Shown here piece after piece: positions 53,922-64,000 of a stretch of DNA of 64,000 bases. The notes under the pieces are model-generated. The model was not told where the DNA came from, searched no databases, and saw only the letters and a list, made by a program, of their open reading frames with translations. Made by a program: the position numbers and the translations under genes. The DNA lies in contig NC_044916.1 of NCBI RefSeq assembly GCF_003576645.1, positions 1,758,886-1,822,885 of the forward strand, read 5' to 3'. Numbering within the stretch: the first letter of the stretch is position 1; every line of letters starts with the position of its first letter. The DNA comes from Ipomoea triloba. Taxonomy: Eukaryota > Streptophyta > Magnoliopsida > Solanales > Convolvulaceae.

Positions 53922-54214
53922 ACTTGGTGATGCTCTAATATTCCGTGAACATTTTCTCCCATGTTTGACATTCTACATCCACCTACTTCTTAACAAAAGT
54001 GTGGATTAGTGCTAGTCATCGATCTAATAGATAAAAAAGATAATATAACATAGCTATCAACTTTGAGGAGTCCCGGCCCCCACTTATGAATAATTAATTA
54101 GTTTTGTTGTGTATTTTGAATTTGAGGTTTCTCCTCCTTTCAATTTAAATATATATTTAAAAATTCATTTTCTAACTACTCGGTTCCACCAGTGATTAAG
54201 GGAATATCAAATTT

Positions 54215-54345
54215 AATTTGATGCCCTTGATGAATATGATGTTAGGTCGTTAGGATACTTGGAGACAATGCAAGCCAGCATTACACAAAATCCACCACCC
54301 ACATATACAACAACATTATTGATTTCCTCGAAACCTTAATGTGTA
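54215..54345 (-). pseudogene. OMT relic: exon 2 piece
   Basis: GATGCCCTTGATGA...GATGTTAGG, ATACTTGGAGACAATGCAAG, AAAATCCACCACCCACAT and ATTTCCTCGAAACCTT match exon 2 of the array genes in inverse, closest to OMT-C words (TTGGCTCCCTCGAAACC). Short indels break the frame. Its order relative to the exon 1 piece at 53.7 kb shows that it comes from a separate copy. Confidence 0.8.
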
Positions 54346-55193
54346 TGATATATTCCACAAGTTTAGCTTCTTGATGCTAATAATATGTGTTGCTTAAAAT
54401 CGTTTGTATAATACTATTTAGTTAAAACCTAATATTATTTCATCCTAATCGTATGTCCCGTGTAAGATCGTTTTACGTGAGACATGTATAATGTTTTTAA
54501 TTATAATATAATATTTTATATGAATTTTTTTTAAAAAAAATTAAACAAAATACATTTTATTTTAGTTTAAAGTATAATACATTCTCACGTGAGACGTTCT
54601 TATAATCTTATACAACACTACTGATAAGTTAAAACAAGAATAAAAATACATTAATCAAGAATTGAATGATTAAAATTTAGCATGTGGATTACATCCATTT
54701 TCAAACAAATAAGTTGTGGTGTGAATCTCCAAACAATTTTTATTTTTTTTTATTTTTTAAAGAATGACAATGCATGATATGATAATCCTAGGAATTAGGA
54801 TATGCTTCATAATATATGTTTAAATTTGCTCTCTATAAAAATAACGATCCACACTTAACAAATAAAAGTTAGCATGTATGTAAATTGGTTTAATAATCTC
54901 AACAATCTATTAAGTAGCATACTAGCATGTGAAGTTCAAACTAAAATTAATCATACCTTACTAATCGTATCTATATATATTATATTTGGCTTAGCTTGAC
55001 GAGTTTTCTTGGACTTGAGCCGATAATGTTGTTAGGATCAAATAGGAAATATGGGCTAGAGTGTGGCATGAGCTGCTTCAAGATGCATGCAAAGGTTGTG
55101 AAAGTTGCCTTGCTTTACATGGGAATAGGCCAAGACATTAGGATTTGTAGTAAGGTTGATACCTGAATTGTGGGAGCCTAATATATGAGGGAG
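54346..55193. other. AT-rich intergenic DNA, no gene seen
   Basis: CGTGAGACATG / CACGTGAGACG words at 54470 and 54593 form a weak inverted pair, possibly a decayed relative of the MITE at 7820. Nothing else recognised. Confidence 0.5.
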
Positions 55194-55706
55194 TCATTTC
55201 CATTTTTTATCCTACTATTATTGGGGCATTGCCAATTTTAGTCCACTTCATTAATTTTTGCTACATTACGGCCAGTCTTATTTAGTTCTTGCCATTTTTA
55301 GTCTACCGTTAAAATTTTTGTCAAATAACCGTCCAAAATAGGGATATTTTTGTCTTTTCATGCTTTGATCATCTCCTTTACCCCTTGCAATGGTCTTCCT
55401 TACACATTTTCATCCAATGAAGGTCCGGCGAAAGCCATGGCTTTGTAATGGGGCTCACATGGCTTCCGCCGGACCTCTTCATTGGATGAAAATGTGTAAG
55501 GAAAACCACTGCAAAGGGTCAAGGAGATGACCAAAGCATGAAAAGACAAAAAATACCCCTATTTAGGACGACCATTTGACGAAAATTTTAATGGTGGACT
55601 AAAAGTGGTAAGAACTAAATAAGACTGGCCGTAATGTGGCAAAAATTAATGAAGTGGACTAAAATTGGCAATGCCCCAATAACAGTAGGACTAAAAATGG
55701 AAATGA
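55194..55706. mobile_element. Fold-back palindrome, about 510 bp
   Basis: The arms are complementary almost end to end: CATTTCCATTTTTTATCCTA against TAGGACTAAAAATGGAAATG, GGGGCATTGCCAATTTTAG against its inverse, and CATTTTCATCCAATGAAG against its inverse, with the centre near 55445 (GCCATGGC...). Same style as 3061-3492 and 24675-25217. Confidence 0.9.
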
Positions 55707-56139
55707 AATTTCTCGAAAATTGCATTAGTGTTTTATATTTTAGAAATGTTTCTTCTCATAAATTTATAAAAACTCCATAAAATATTTTAAGGTCATTTCA
55801 TAACTTTAAACAAATTTTACAATGCATTTTCTTAAAAAAAACAAAAACAAAAACAAAAACAAAATTAGTATTTAAAAAAAACAAAAAAAAAACATGATCC
55901 ATAAACCAACAAATCTAATTGGTAAATTAACTGGTGAACCTCTTCCTACCAAAATATGAATTAGTCCAAATAAATAAAAAATAAAACAATGAATTTCTAG
56001 TCAATTGGACAAGCATAAAAAAAAAAAATTACGGGCAATGACATTTTATGAAACTATAGGAGAAAATGAGCATGTGGTTTTTTTTTTCTTTTCTTTTTTT
56101 TTTTAACAAAACAGCTATTTTATACTAACCAAAACCAAA
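55707..56139. other. AT-rich intergenic DNA, no gene seen
   Basis: A-rich and T-rich runs (55840-55890, 56085-56104); nothing recognised. Confidence 0.55.
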
Positions 56140-56612
56140 TTATGCTGTGGACCTAGGTCCACCTTGCGCAAGGTGGACCCGAGTCCAAAACTACGTCGTT
56201 TTTGTCTTTTTTTTTTTTTTTAATTAGTAAACATATTGCTGAATATAGATTGTCCAAAAATGTGTGAATGTAGAGGTTTCAAAGTGTGAATGTAGAGTAT
56301 AGAAATCGTGAATGTAGATTTATGATTGTGTGAATGTAGAGTTGCCCAGAAATGTGTGAATGTGGAGGTTTCAAATTGTGAATATGGAGTATAGAAATCG
56401 TGAATGTAGAGTTATGCATGTGTGAATCTGTAATAGAGTTAAGAAGTTCTAGCAACTTGTAGCCCTGTAATGTGTGAATGTGGAGTTCTCAAGTTGTGAA
56501 TCTGGAGTATAGGACCTGTGAATATAGAGTTTTGAATGTGTGAATGTGGAGTTTACAAATTGTGAATGTAGAGTATAGTGTATGTGAATGTAGACCCGGG
56601 TCCACGACATAA
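56140..56612. mobile_element. Hairpin-ended TIR element filled with GTGAATGTAGAG repeats
   Basis: Ends TTATGCTGTGGACCTAGGTC and (inverse) TTATGTCGTGGACCCGGGTC. The left side has two nested self-complementary words, GTGGACCTAGGTCCAC and CCACCTTGCGCAAGGTGG. AAAACTACGTCGTTTTTG follows, then more than fifteen variants of TGTGAATGTAGAG. Closely related, in inverse, to 5861-6351; here both ends are present. Confidence 0.75.
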
Positions 56613-58720
56613 CAACCCCCAAATCAAGTACATGGCCCAAAAGTAACCCTCAACCATTCTGGGCATAATGCCTTACATGAACTTTGCACAAGACCTAATA
56701 CAAATCAAGTCTAGCTAATACAAAGGAACCAATTACCTTCAAGATCAAAATGGTCCTATCAAAAGTCCACCATCACCTGCAGCTTTGTGTACATTCCTAC
56801 TAGCTCCCTTCCCTTCACACACATAGTCCAAACACACATAGTCCAAAAAATTGAATGAACATTGCCCCATACTAGGTGTGGGACTGATGCCCTCCTTAAC
56901 TCCTCTAAGCACAAAGTGTCCTCACCCTTAAGGCGCCTTCCAACTCCCCCCTGCACAGAGCCCTGTGTTTTGATCAAGGGGGAGCCATCTGGATGACTCC
57001 TTAAGCAATGAGACGCACCCTTAATGTGGTTTATTGATTTTCAATGTTGTTTGGGACTTGCAACGAGTTGAGTTGTGGGTTATTTACCATGTCCTATATT
57101 TACCATAGAATTGAATATGATGCATAAGAACATGCACATGAATGGTTCTTTCACGGTTTTTTAGAGTATTAAAGCCAACATGGAAGAGAGAGAAGATAAG
57201 ACAGAGAAGAAAGGGTTTCATCTGCAAAATAGAGTTATTAGAATAGTAAAAATGCATTGAAAACAGATGAAGTTGTGTGCGTCTCGTGCACAACAGATGC
57301 CTAAACAGGCACTTGAAGCTTTATTTTTTTAGCAGTTCGTCTTTTTGTTTTACTGACACAATATCGGCCTTTTGTTTTTTTTTTTTCTTTTTCTCTTATT
57401 TCTTGCCCAAACTCTCTCTCTCCTATATGACACATTAAAAACTGTGCAAAATGTGAATTGATATTGATGCTCTAAGGATGTAGTATTGAAAAGTGATTCA
57501 AAAGTGGTTATTGAAAAGCTAAATCAAGGGAGCAACTAAAAAAACTACTTTCTTCCACATTGTAAGAGCACCATTATCAATGGTTTTTTTAGGGGATAAT
57601 GTCAGATTTTTGCCATGTTGGAAGGAGAGAGGAGAGGAGAGAGAGTGAGAAGGGATCATCTATAAGTTGGGGTGCATAGCACAGTAATTTTGGGAGCAAT
57701 CTGACACACACATGTTCCTGCTGTGCGCGTTATGTGTGCAGTGCACGCGCCCGGTGGGCGCGTTAGGCGCGCCTGACAGGACTGAATTTAATTTTTTTTT
57801 TGAAAATTAGTTTTGTTTTTCTTTTTTCCTTTCTTCCTATTTTCTCTTTCCTACTCACACTTACAAAAACTCCTTAAATACCGCTGATGGATTTAATTAC
57901 CCGAGGTGTTCCGAATTATTAAATCCAATAATTAAGAATGAATAATTGATATGAAAATGTAATAGCAAAATGATAATATCATTAAGTCATGGAGACAAAT
58001 TATATTGATAATTCGTGTTAGGACGAATACAAGAAGTGTGTAGTGCTATTACAATAATCGTTTACACAAAGTATGATGAAGGTGTCTTGTAATGCTAAGA
58101 CAATGGCCTTTTATACAAGGAAATCCCAACCAAATTGGGCTAAATTCGCGGATGGCCACAAGACTAAGTCGAGACCCATGTAGTGGACCCGCGAGACTAA
58201 GTCAAGCTAAGGCCCACCATTGTGGGCCTCGAATTATGCACTTCCGAACCCCAGGTATCTATTATATTGGGCCGTTTCTAATATATCCATCAACCGCCGA
58301 ATAAACTCCATTGATAAGGATGCTATTCAAGAACTCATGATTGGAGATATCATATCGCTTATATCCATAAGCATCCATAAATCAAGACCTTTGTTTTTCT
58401 TTCCCCAAAAAACCCATCCCACGTCAACAAAAAATTATATTCTTTTCTCTTGTACTGTTCCAACTTCCAAACACTCACCAAAATTCATTAGTGGTTATTC
58501 TAAGAATGCAAATTATTAGATTAATTGGCTTGCGACAAATGTCCACTCTAATCTGTTCGTATTACATGTTTGGCAATTGGCATATCCCCACCAAATTTGT
58601 AATTATGTGCTTGTTTTTGTATTTTTAGATCTATTAAAAAAAGTAAATTTTAATTAATTTTTTTTTAAAAAAAAGAGAAAAGAAAATAAAAGAAAAAACT
58701 CTTAATTCCAAAAAGATTGT
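56613..58720. other. Intergenic DNA, transposon debris
   Basis: 56640-57010 has a retroelement-like composition but no conserved domain. 57575-57900 may be a MITE (GAGCACCATTATCAATGG ... AAATACCGCTGATGG) and includes a GC-rich patch at 57720-57775 (GCGCGCC, GTGCACGCGCCC). 57880-58330 resembles an LTR (CACAAGACTAAGTCGAGACC, GCGAGACTAAGTCAAGC) without clear borders. No supported gene. Confidence 0.45.
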
Positions 58721-58901
58721 GTTTGGCCTTCTATGGCCCCACGCTCGAAAGCCGAACATCTCAGCCTTCAGAAAAATTCGGAGAACAAAAGAATTTCACT
58801 CTTTTCTTGTATGTATGGAAGAAGAAGAAGAGGACTTCGTCGATCGAGTTCAACTGGGTTAACGATACGTATGCGGCTTGCAGAGAGACGTTGAGAGGGA
58901 G

Positions 58902-61735
58902 ATGGGGAAGGGCCGGTTCTCGCTGCGGCGGAGGAAGAAAGCGGCGCCGGCGCCGCCGGGGACGCCGCCGAGGCCGACTCGTGCAGTGGAGCAAGCCTCC
59001 GGCAACAGCGCCGGGAGTTTGGTCGCGTCGAGCGCGGGGACGAGCAAGCCCGGGAAGAAGAAGGCGGTTGGGGCCAGGCTGTGGATGAGGTTTGACGGGA
59101 CGGGGCAATCGGAGCTGATGGAGTGCGATAAGAACTCTATCATCAAGCGCGCCTCAATTCCTGCTAGAGACTTAAGGATCCTCGGTCCTATATTCTCTCA
59201 CTCCTCCAGTATCCTTGGTACTCTCTCTCTCTCTATAAATACAATGTGTTTGCATATTTTGATCCAGTGCTTGCTATGAATTTGGTGATGCATGCTTTCC
59301 GCGAATGAATTCCTGCAATTCTATATGCAAAGTTGATTAGGTAGGGTTTGATGCTTTACCTACGTAAGAATCTCATAACCAAATTAGTTATGCCATATGG
59401 AGCCATTGCTATTGGTCTGTTAGATACAGAACTCATGAATGCACTGATTTCTGTTTCTTTTCTGTAATAATTGTTTATGTATATAACTACTTCTTTATAA
59501 TATCACTGTGCTTAGGATGAATTAGAAGAGTTGTTTTTGATTCATGCAGCTAGGGAGAAGGCTATGGTTATTAACTTAGAGTTTGTAAGAGCTATAATAA
59601 CTGCTGAAGAACTTTTGTTGCTTGATCCTCTGCGTCAAGAGGTTCTTCCGTTTATTGATCAGCTGAGGCACCAACTGCCGCAGAAGAGTGCTTTAAAGAC
59701 GAGTGGGAGAAATGCTGTACAAGATGAGGATTTGCAATTTCCAAATGATGGAAAATGGCTGCAAGTGCCAGAAGCTGTTGAAGGGTTGCAGGAAGAACTT
59801 CCATTTGAGTTCCAGGTGCTGGAGGTTGCATTAGAGGTTGTCTGTACGTATCTCGACTCTAGTGTGGCAGAACTCGAGAGAGATGCTTACCCTGTTCTTG
59901 ATGAACTTGCCAGGAGTGTTAGCACGAGGAACCTTGAGCACGTCAGAAGTTTAAAAAGTAACCTTACCCGATTGTTAGCACGGGTACAAAAGGTATGCTT
60001 TTGTTTGTCTTTTTCTTTTGCGGATGAAATATAAATATATTGAGTCTTTGTTCACATGGTTGTTAAACAACGTTGAAAATGGTGGTGACTGAAGGATATT
60101 TGAACCTTGCATTTCTGGCCTGGCCTTTCATTTGGATGTTGCATTTTTAACTTCTGAAAGCTGCATTTCTACTTCTTGACATTCAACAATCCAGATAGTT
60201 TGAACTTAAATTAAGATAGAAGTTCCTTTTTTACTTTATTTAGTTTGTTTTGTTTCTCTAATTGGTGCTTAGGACTAAGAAGCAGAAAACTTCTTCCATT
60301 GAAACATTTGAGAAATATGGTATATGGTGTTTGTGTTGATTGTAGTAGTTTTTCAGGAATATGCCTATGATCTTGACCATTTTGAAATTGAAAAAAAAAA
60401 ATGCTCTCATAAAGTGTTGTTGAATCATTCCTTTGCATTGCGATAAAAGTAATAAATGGCGTATTGACCGTATGCTATAGTTAAGCTATTAGAACGCAAC
60501 AGGTGTAGTATATGTTCTGTGGTTTGATTCACTTCAATTATGCTAGTATCACGTGAGGTAGTTCTGTTGTGTACAGGATTCTGTCCTGGACCATAATCAT
60601 GTATCAGAGATTTCTGTTGTATAATTTCAAAACCATTAGTACATTCTCTTCTGACTTTACCCCAGCGTATTGACCGTATGCTATAGTTAAGCTATTAGAA
60701 CGCAACAGGTGTAGTATATGTTCTGTGGTTTGATTCACTTCAATTCATGCTAGTATCGCGTGAGGTAGTTCTGTTGTGTACAGGATTCTGTCCTGGACCA
60801 TAATCATGTATCAGAGATTTCTGTTGTATAATTTCAAAACCATTAGTACATTCTCTTCTGACTTTACCCCAGTGTGATCTCTTCAGACCTAAGGTGGTCG
60901 TGAGTTAAAAATCTCTTATTTCTCTACACTACCAAAAAAACTGTCACCATGTGAGACACACTTCATGGCAACTTCTCATGATCTTGATTGGTGAATTATC
61001 TAGATATGAAGAGTTTGCATATTGCTAATGTGAATGTGTCACTTTAGCTTTTATATTTGATGTTAATTGCGGTAGTATTTCTGGTGGTAGGTGAGAGATG
61101 AAATCGAACACCTTTTAGATGATAACGAAGACATGGCCCAGTTGTACTTGACTAGGAAATGGGTCCAGAATCAACAACCTGAAGCTCTATTATCGGGAAC
61201 TACTGGCTCAAATTCAATTAACCCAGTCGTGCCTAATCTTCGAAGGCTTAGTTCCATCAGAAGTGGAAGCTTTGGTAGCAACTATTTAAATGATGATGTG
61301 GAAGATCTTGAGATGTTGCTGGAGGCTTACTTCATGCAGTTGGAAGGCACCCGCAATAAGATATTATCTGTAAGTAGTTCTACTTGTTGCTTTCTAATGT
61401 TCTTGGCTATCTAGCAGCAATAGTTATGTAGTTCTCTGTAATTATTATTATCTCAGGTCCGCGAGTACATAGATGACACAGAGGACTACGTCAACATCCA
61501 GCTGGACAATCAACGAAACGAACTGATTCAACTACAGCTGATACTGACCATCGCATCATTTGCCATAGCTGTGGAGACCTTGGTCGCGGGTTGGTTTGGC
61601 ATGAACATCCCTTGTGTTCTATACAATATGCAAGGCATATTTTGGCCATTCGTTGGCGGTATGACAGCTGCTTGTATAATTCTCTTCTTTATCATGCTAG
61701 GCTACGCGAGATGGAAGAAGCTTCTCGGCTCATAA
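58902..61735 (+). CDS. MRS2-4: MRS2-4-type Mg2+ transporter (CorA superfamily)
   Basis: Exons 58902-59217, 59550-59992, 61091-61369 and 61457-61735 give 438 residues, like Arabidopsis MRS2-4. The start [13 protein letters not shown] matches the MRS2-4 N-terminus; an in-frame ATG at 58878 would add eight residues. Order: basic Ala/Pro-rich N-terminus coded by GC-rich DNA, conserved [11 protein letters not shown] and [11 protein letters not shown], long helical region with [15 protein letters not shown], then [20 protein letters not shown], and two membrane helices (about residues 378-398 and 408-430) joined by GMNIPC, the GMN signature that forms the Mg2+ selectivity filter. It should assemble as a pentameric Mg2+ channel in an organellar or ER membrane. 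Intron 2 holds a 206-bp tandem duplication. Truncated copies of its 5' half lie at 37.8 and 48.6 kb. Confidence 0.94.
60460..60872 (+). repeat. 206-bp tandem duplication in MRS2-4 intron 2
   Basis: 60460-60665 is followed at once by 60666-60872, beginning CGTATTGACCGTATGC and ending CTGACTTTACCCCAG. Only two or three differences were seen (an inserted C, A to G), so it is recent. The repeat ends in CCCCAG, a possible but unused acceptor. Confidence 0.9.
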
Positions 61736-62375
61736 ACGCCTCCTCACACGCTTAGTTCCACGTTATCATCACTTTCCTGTCATGAAATCATGATAGCTTC
61801 AAAGCAAACAAGTTATGTTATTTCATGTGAAATTGTATTTATCCCCACAATCACTTCCATCATTCCATGTGCAACTTGACAGCCTAACATTCCATATTTT
61901 TTCCATTCTTGAATCAATATTATTATGAAGTTTTGCAAAAAGTGCGAGTGTTAAAGGTGGTTGTTGCGGGAAGGTGGCTGGACAGGGAGACATACATTAC
62001 AATCTGAGTGACAATGACAGACAAAAGATACAGGCAGACAATACAATGAGGATGTGAATGAGTTCAAGAAATGCCCAGTGATGAAAGGGTCCCATTTCCC
62101 CTATAACATATGGGTGAAGATAAAGTGCCAGCTTTCCTTTGTATCTCCACTTGGACACTTGTTTGTTGTTTTCTTGGGGAATTTTTTCTTTTTTAAATTT
62201 CTGCCTCGTAAAAGTAAAACTTTTATACACAGAAACTTGTAAAGGTCCTATATGAAGTTGTCTCACATGACGTTTTAGAGTTAATTTTCGCTTTTTTGTC
62301 TTAACTTTATAGATGACAGTTCATTTTTAATCATTTTCTTTCAAAACATCCCCTTTAGTTCTAGTATATTTCACC
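61736..62375. other. MRS2-4 3' flank
   Basis: 3' untranslated and intergenic sequence; AATCAATATTATTATG near 61913 could serve as the poly(A) signal region. No gene. Confidence 0.5.
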
Positions 62376-62722
62376 TGTTGCAAAAATTGGCTGCCTAAGC
62401 GCTAGGTGTCCCTAGGTTGAGGTGACTTTCTCTTTAGGTAGCCGACTGTTTAGCGCCTAACTCGGTCGACTTGGCCGAATTCGGCTGAGTTAGTCGAGTT
62501 AACTCGACTGAGTCAGTTTTGTTATTTTTTTTAATTATATTTATATATATTTTTATTTATTTATTTATTTAAATAAGAGATGTAAGTGGTATATATATAA
62601 TATAAAATATGACGTACACTCACACATAAGAACTATTTGTTTGTATTTATAGGCCGGCGCCTAGGCGTCGTCTAGGCACTAGACGTTAGTCTACCACCCA
62701 ATTAGCGCCTACTGCAACCATG
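62376..62722. mobile_element. Degenerate GCCTAGGCGC-type element
   Basis: TTGCAAAAATTGGCTGCCTA and AATTAGCGCCTACTGCAACCA are imperfect inverted ends. Inside are GCGCCTAACTCGGTCGACTTGG, GTTAGTCGAGTTAACTCGAC and GGCGCCTAGGCG, strongly self-complementary GC-rich words around an AT-rich centre. Probably a MITE. Confidence 0.5.
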
Positions 62723-64000
62723 GTGTTTTTGTGGCATAACTATTTTTGCCTTCCGTTAACAAAACCATTTAAATGTCTATAAATACAAGGGTATTTCGGT
62801 CTTCAATTATGATTTTTTTCAAAAAAATAAAAATAAAATATGTTGAGTCAACCACTTTGTATAATACGGAGTAAAATATTAATGTGTTTAATAACATTTC
62901 AACAGTTTTGTTGACGGATGACCAAAAACGGTTCTGCCATAATAATATTAGGACCAAACGAATGTTATAACAAAAAATCTATGACCAAAAATAAGAATTT
63001 GGTATAATATATAAGATTGCAAAAGATTATTGATTGAAGTAGCATTTTGAGGGGTAAGGATAATAGCTACTGGTGAAAATTCGAACAAAATATAAACTTG
63101 TATCAAACGAGTTTGTACCATTACACATTAGTAGTCCTTTACGCATATATTAAACTCCTTTAATTTAAATCAATAACAAATAAATACTTTAAATTCTAAA
63201 ACTTTTAAAAAGAAAGGGGCATTTTTAGGCATATGGAAGAATCTGAGGGGTGAGATTGTGAAAAGCATAAATTATCAAGAACATATCGTTTCAACGATCA
63301 GAAGTAGATACACAAACAGAAAGCCAACCAGAAGAAAGCATGAGAAGAAGAATAATAATAAAGAGAAAAGGGGGAATTAAAAAAATTAAACACCATTTAG
63401 CTTTTGGATTCAGCTTTAAATTTCTGTGTTTTCCTCCTTGAATCGTTTTGTGAAGATCGTAATCGCTACAAGGTTAGCATTTGATCCAGCATCGAATCTC
63501 TGTTGTGTTTATATTTGCGTTTCTCTGATTATATGTTTCCAATGGTTTGATTTCTGGGAAAATGTGGTTGTAGGAGGAAGGGTTTGTAGAAATTTTTATA
63601 TCTGTTTTTTTTTTTTAGCCATGGAAGTGTAATAATAATAATAAATTTGAATGATTTCAATTTGAATTTGAAATGGAGATTTGTGAAGAAGGTAACATAA
63701 TTCTTCTTTCGTGTTGTGCTTTTGCATGTCTTAATGTGATGAATAATTAGGATGTTGCGAGGAATATGAATAGTCTGGAGGAGAATCTGTTTATGCTGAG
63801 ATGAGATTATACATGATGGTTTTGAATGGCTTTAGCTATGTGGAACTTTTGTTTGATTGTTTTACATCAAATGATAGGCATATTGAAATGGATAGATTCT
63901 GTCCCAGTCTTTTCAATTTATTCTTCTGCAATACTGTTTTTGGTTGTGTTTGTTGTTGGATGGTGGTGGGGGTGGGTGGGGGGGGGGGTAAGGGTAATAG
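62723..64000. other. Intergenic DNA, possible leader of a next gene
   Basis: No coding region can be supported. 63290-63470 (AGAAGAAAGCATGAGAAG..., TTCCTCCTTGAATCG...ACAAGGTTAGC) has the look of a plant 5' leader with a donor-like AAG/GTTAGC, so a plus-strand gene could start beyond the window. The window ends in a G-rich run (63960-63988). Confidence 0.35.

Noticed and set aside
60211..60438. Minus-strand ORF in MRS2-4 intron 2
   Set aside because: AT-rich intronic chance frame without recognisable content.

Overview
This is a nuclear plant window, very AT-rich between genes, with GT-AG introns, SINEs, MITEs, short-LTR and LINE debris. Gene families and structures (plastid ferredoxins, C2-type phospholipase D, CPSF73-I, COMT-like O-methyltransferases, MRS2-4) point to a flowering plant, most likely a eudicot. 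Genus cannot be fixed from sequence alone. It is a draft assembly: three N gaps (17366-17893, 40456-40787, 52649-52798) and two single-N joins (4818, 19668) at which overlapping contigs were left unmerged, so 3296-4817 is repeated at 4819 onward and 17894-19667 is repeated at 19669-21443.

Layout. 0-7.4 kb: repeats only (nested SINE/MITE history, large palindromes, a tandem-repeat-filled TIR element). 7.5-12 kb: two tandem ferredoxin genes (+) with matching core promoters; the first carries a 659-bp intron bounded by a 5-bp direct repeat, the second is intronless. 13.5-16 kb: an orphan G-box/I-box module, a MITE and a minisatellite. 16.1-22.9 kb: a phospholipase D delta-type gene (+), ten exons when the assembly duplicate is removed, with a short-LTR retroelement in intron 1. 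23-28.5 kb: repeats, including a 0.54-kb palindrome and another tandem-repeat-filled TIR element. 28.8-32.1 kb: intact CPSF73-I (+). 32.4-54.4 kb: an O-methyltransferase array (-) with four intact genes (A-D) and three relics, interleaved with pieces of CPSF73-I and MRS2-4. 58.9-61.7 kb: intact MRS2-4-type Mg2+ transporter (+). The remainder is intergenic.

The central story of the right half is array evolution. A unit made of the CPSF73-I 3' end plus an O-methyltransferase has been copied several times between the intact CPSF73-I and MRS2-4 genes. Two copies share the same MRS2-4/CPSF73-I fusion junction, so the fusion is older than the duplication that spread it. The central story of the repeats is a group of at least five terminal-inverted-repeat elements (about 4.3/5.9, 26.4, 35.3, 47.2 and 56.1 kb) whose ends match one another, fold into hairpins, and enclose arrays of short tandem repeats that differ from element to element; the 47.2-kb member has a clean 9-bp target duplication.

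No tRNA, rRNA, CRISPR or organellar gene was found. All exon boundaries are read from reading frame, splice consensus and family knowledge, without transcript evidence.
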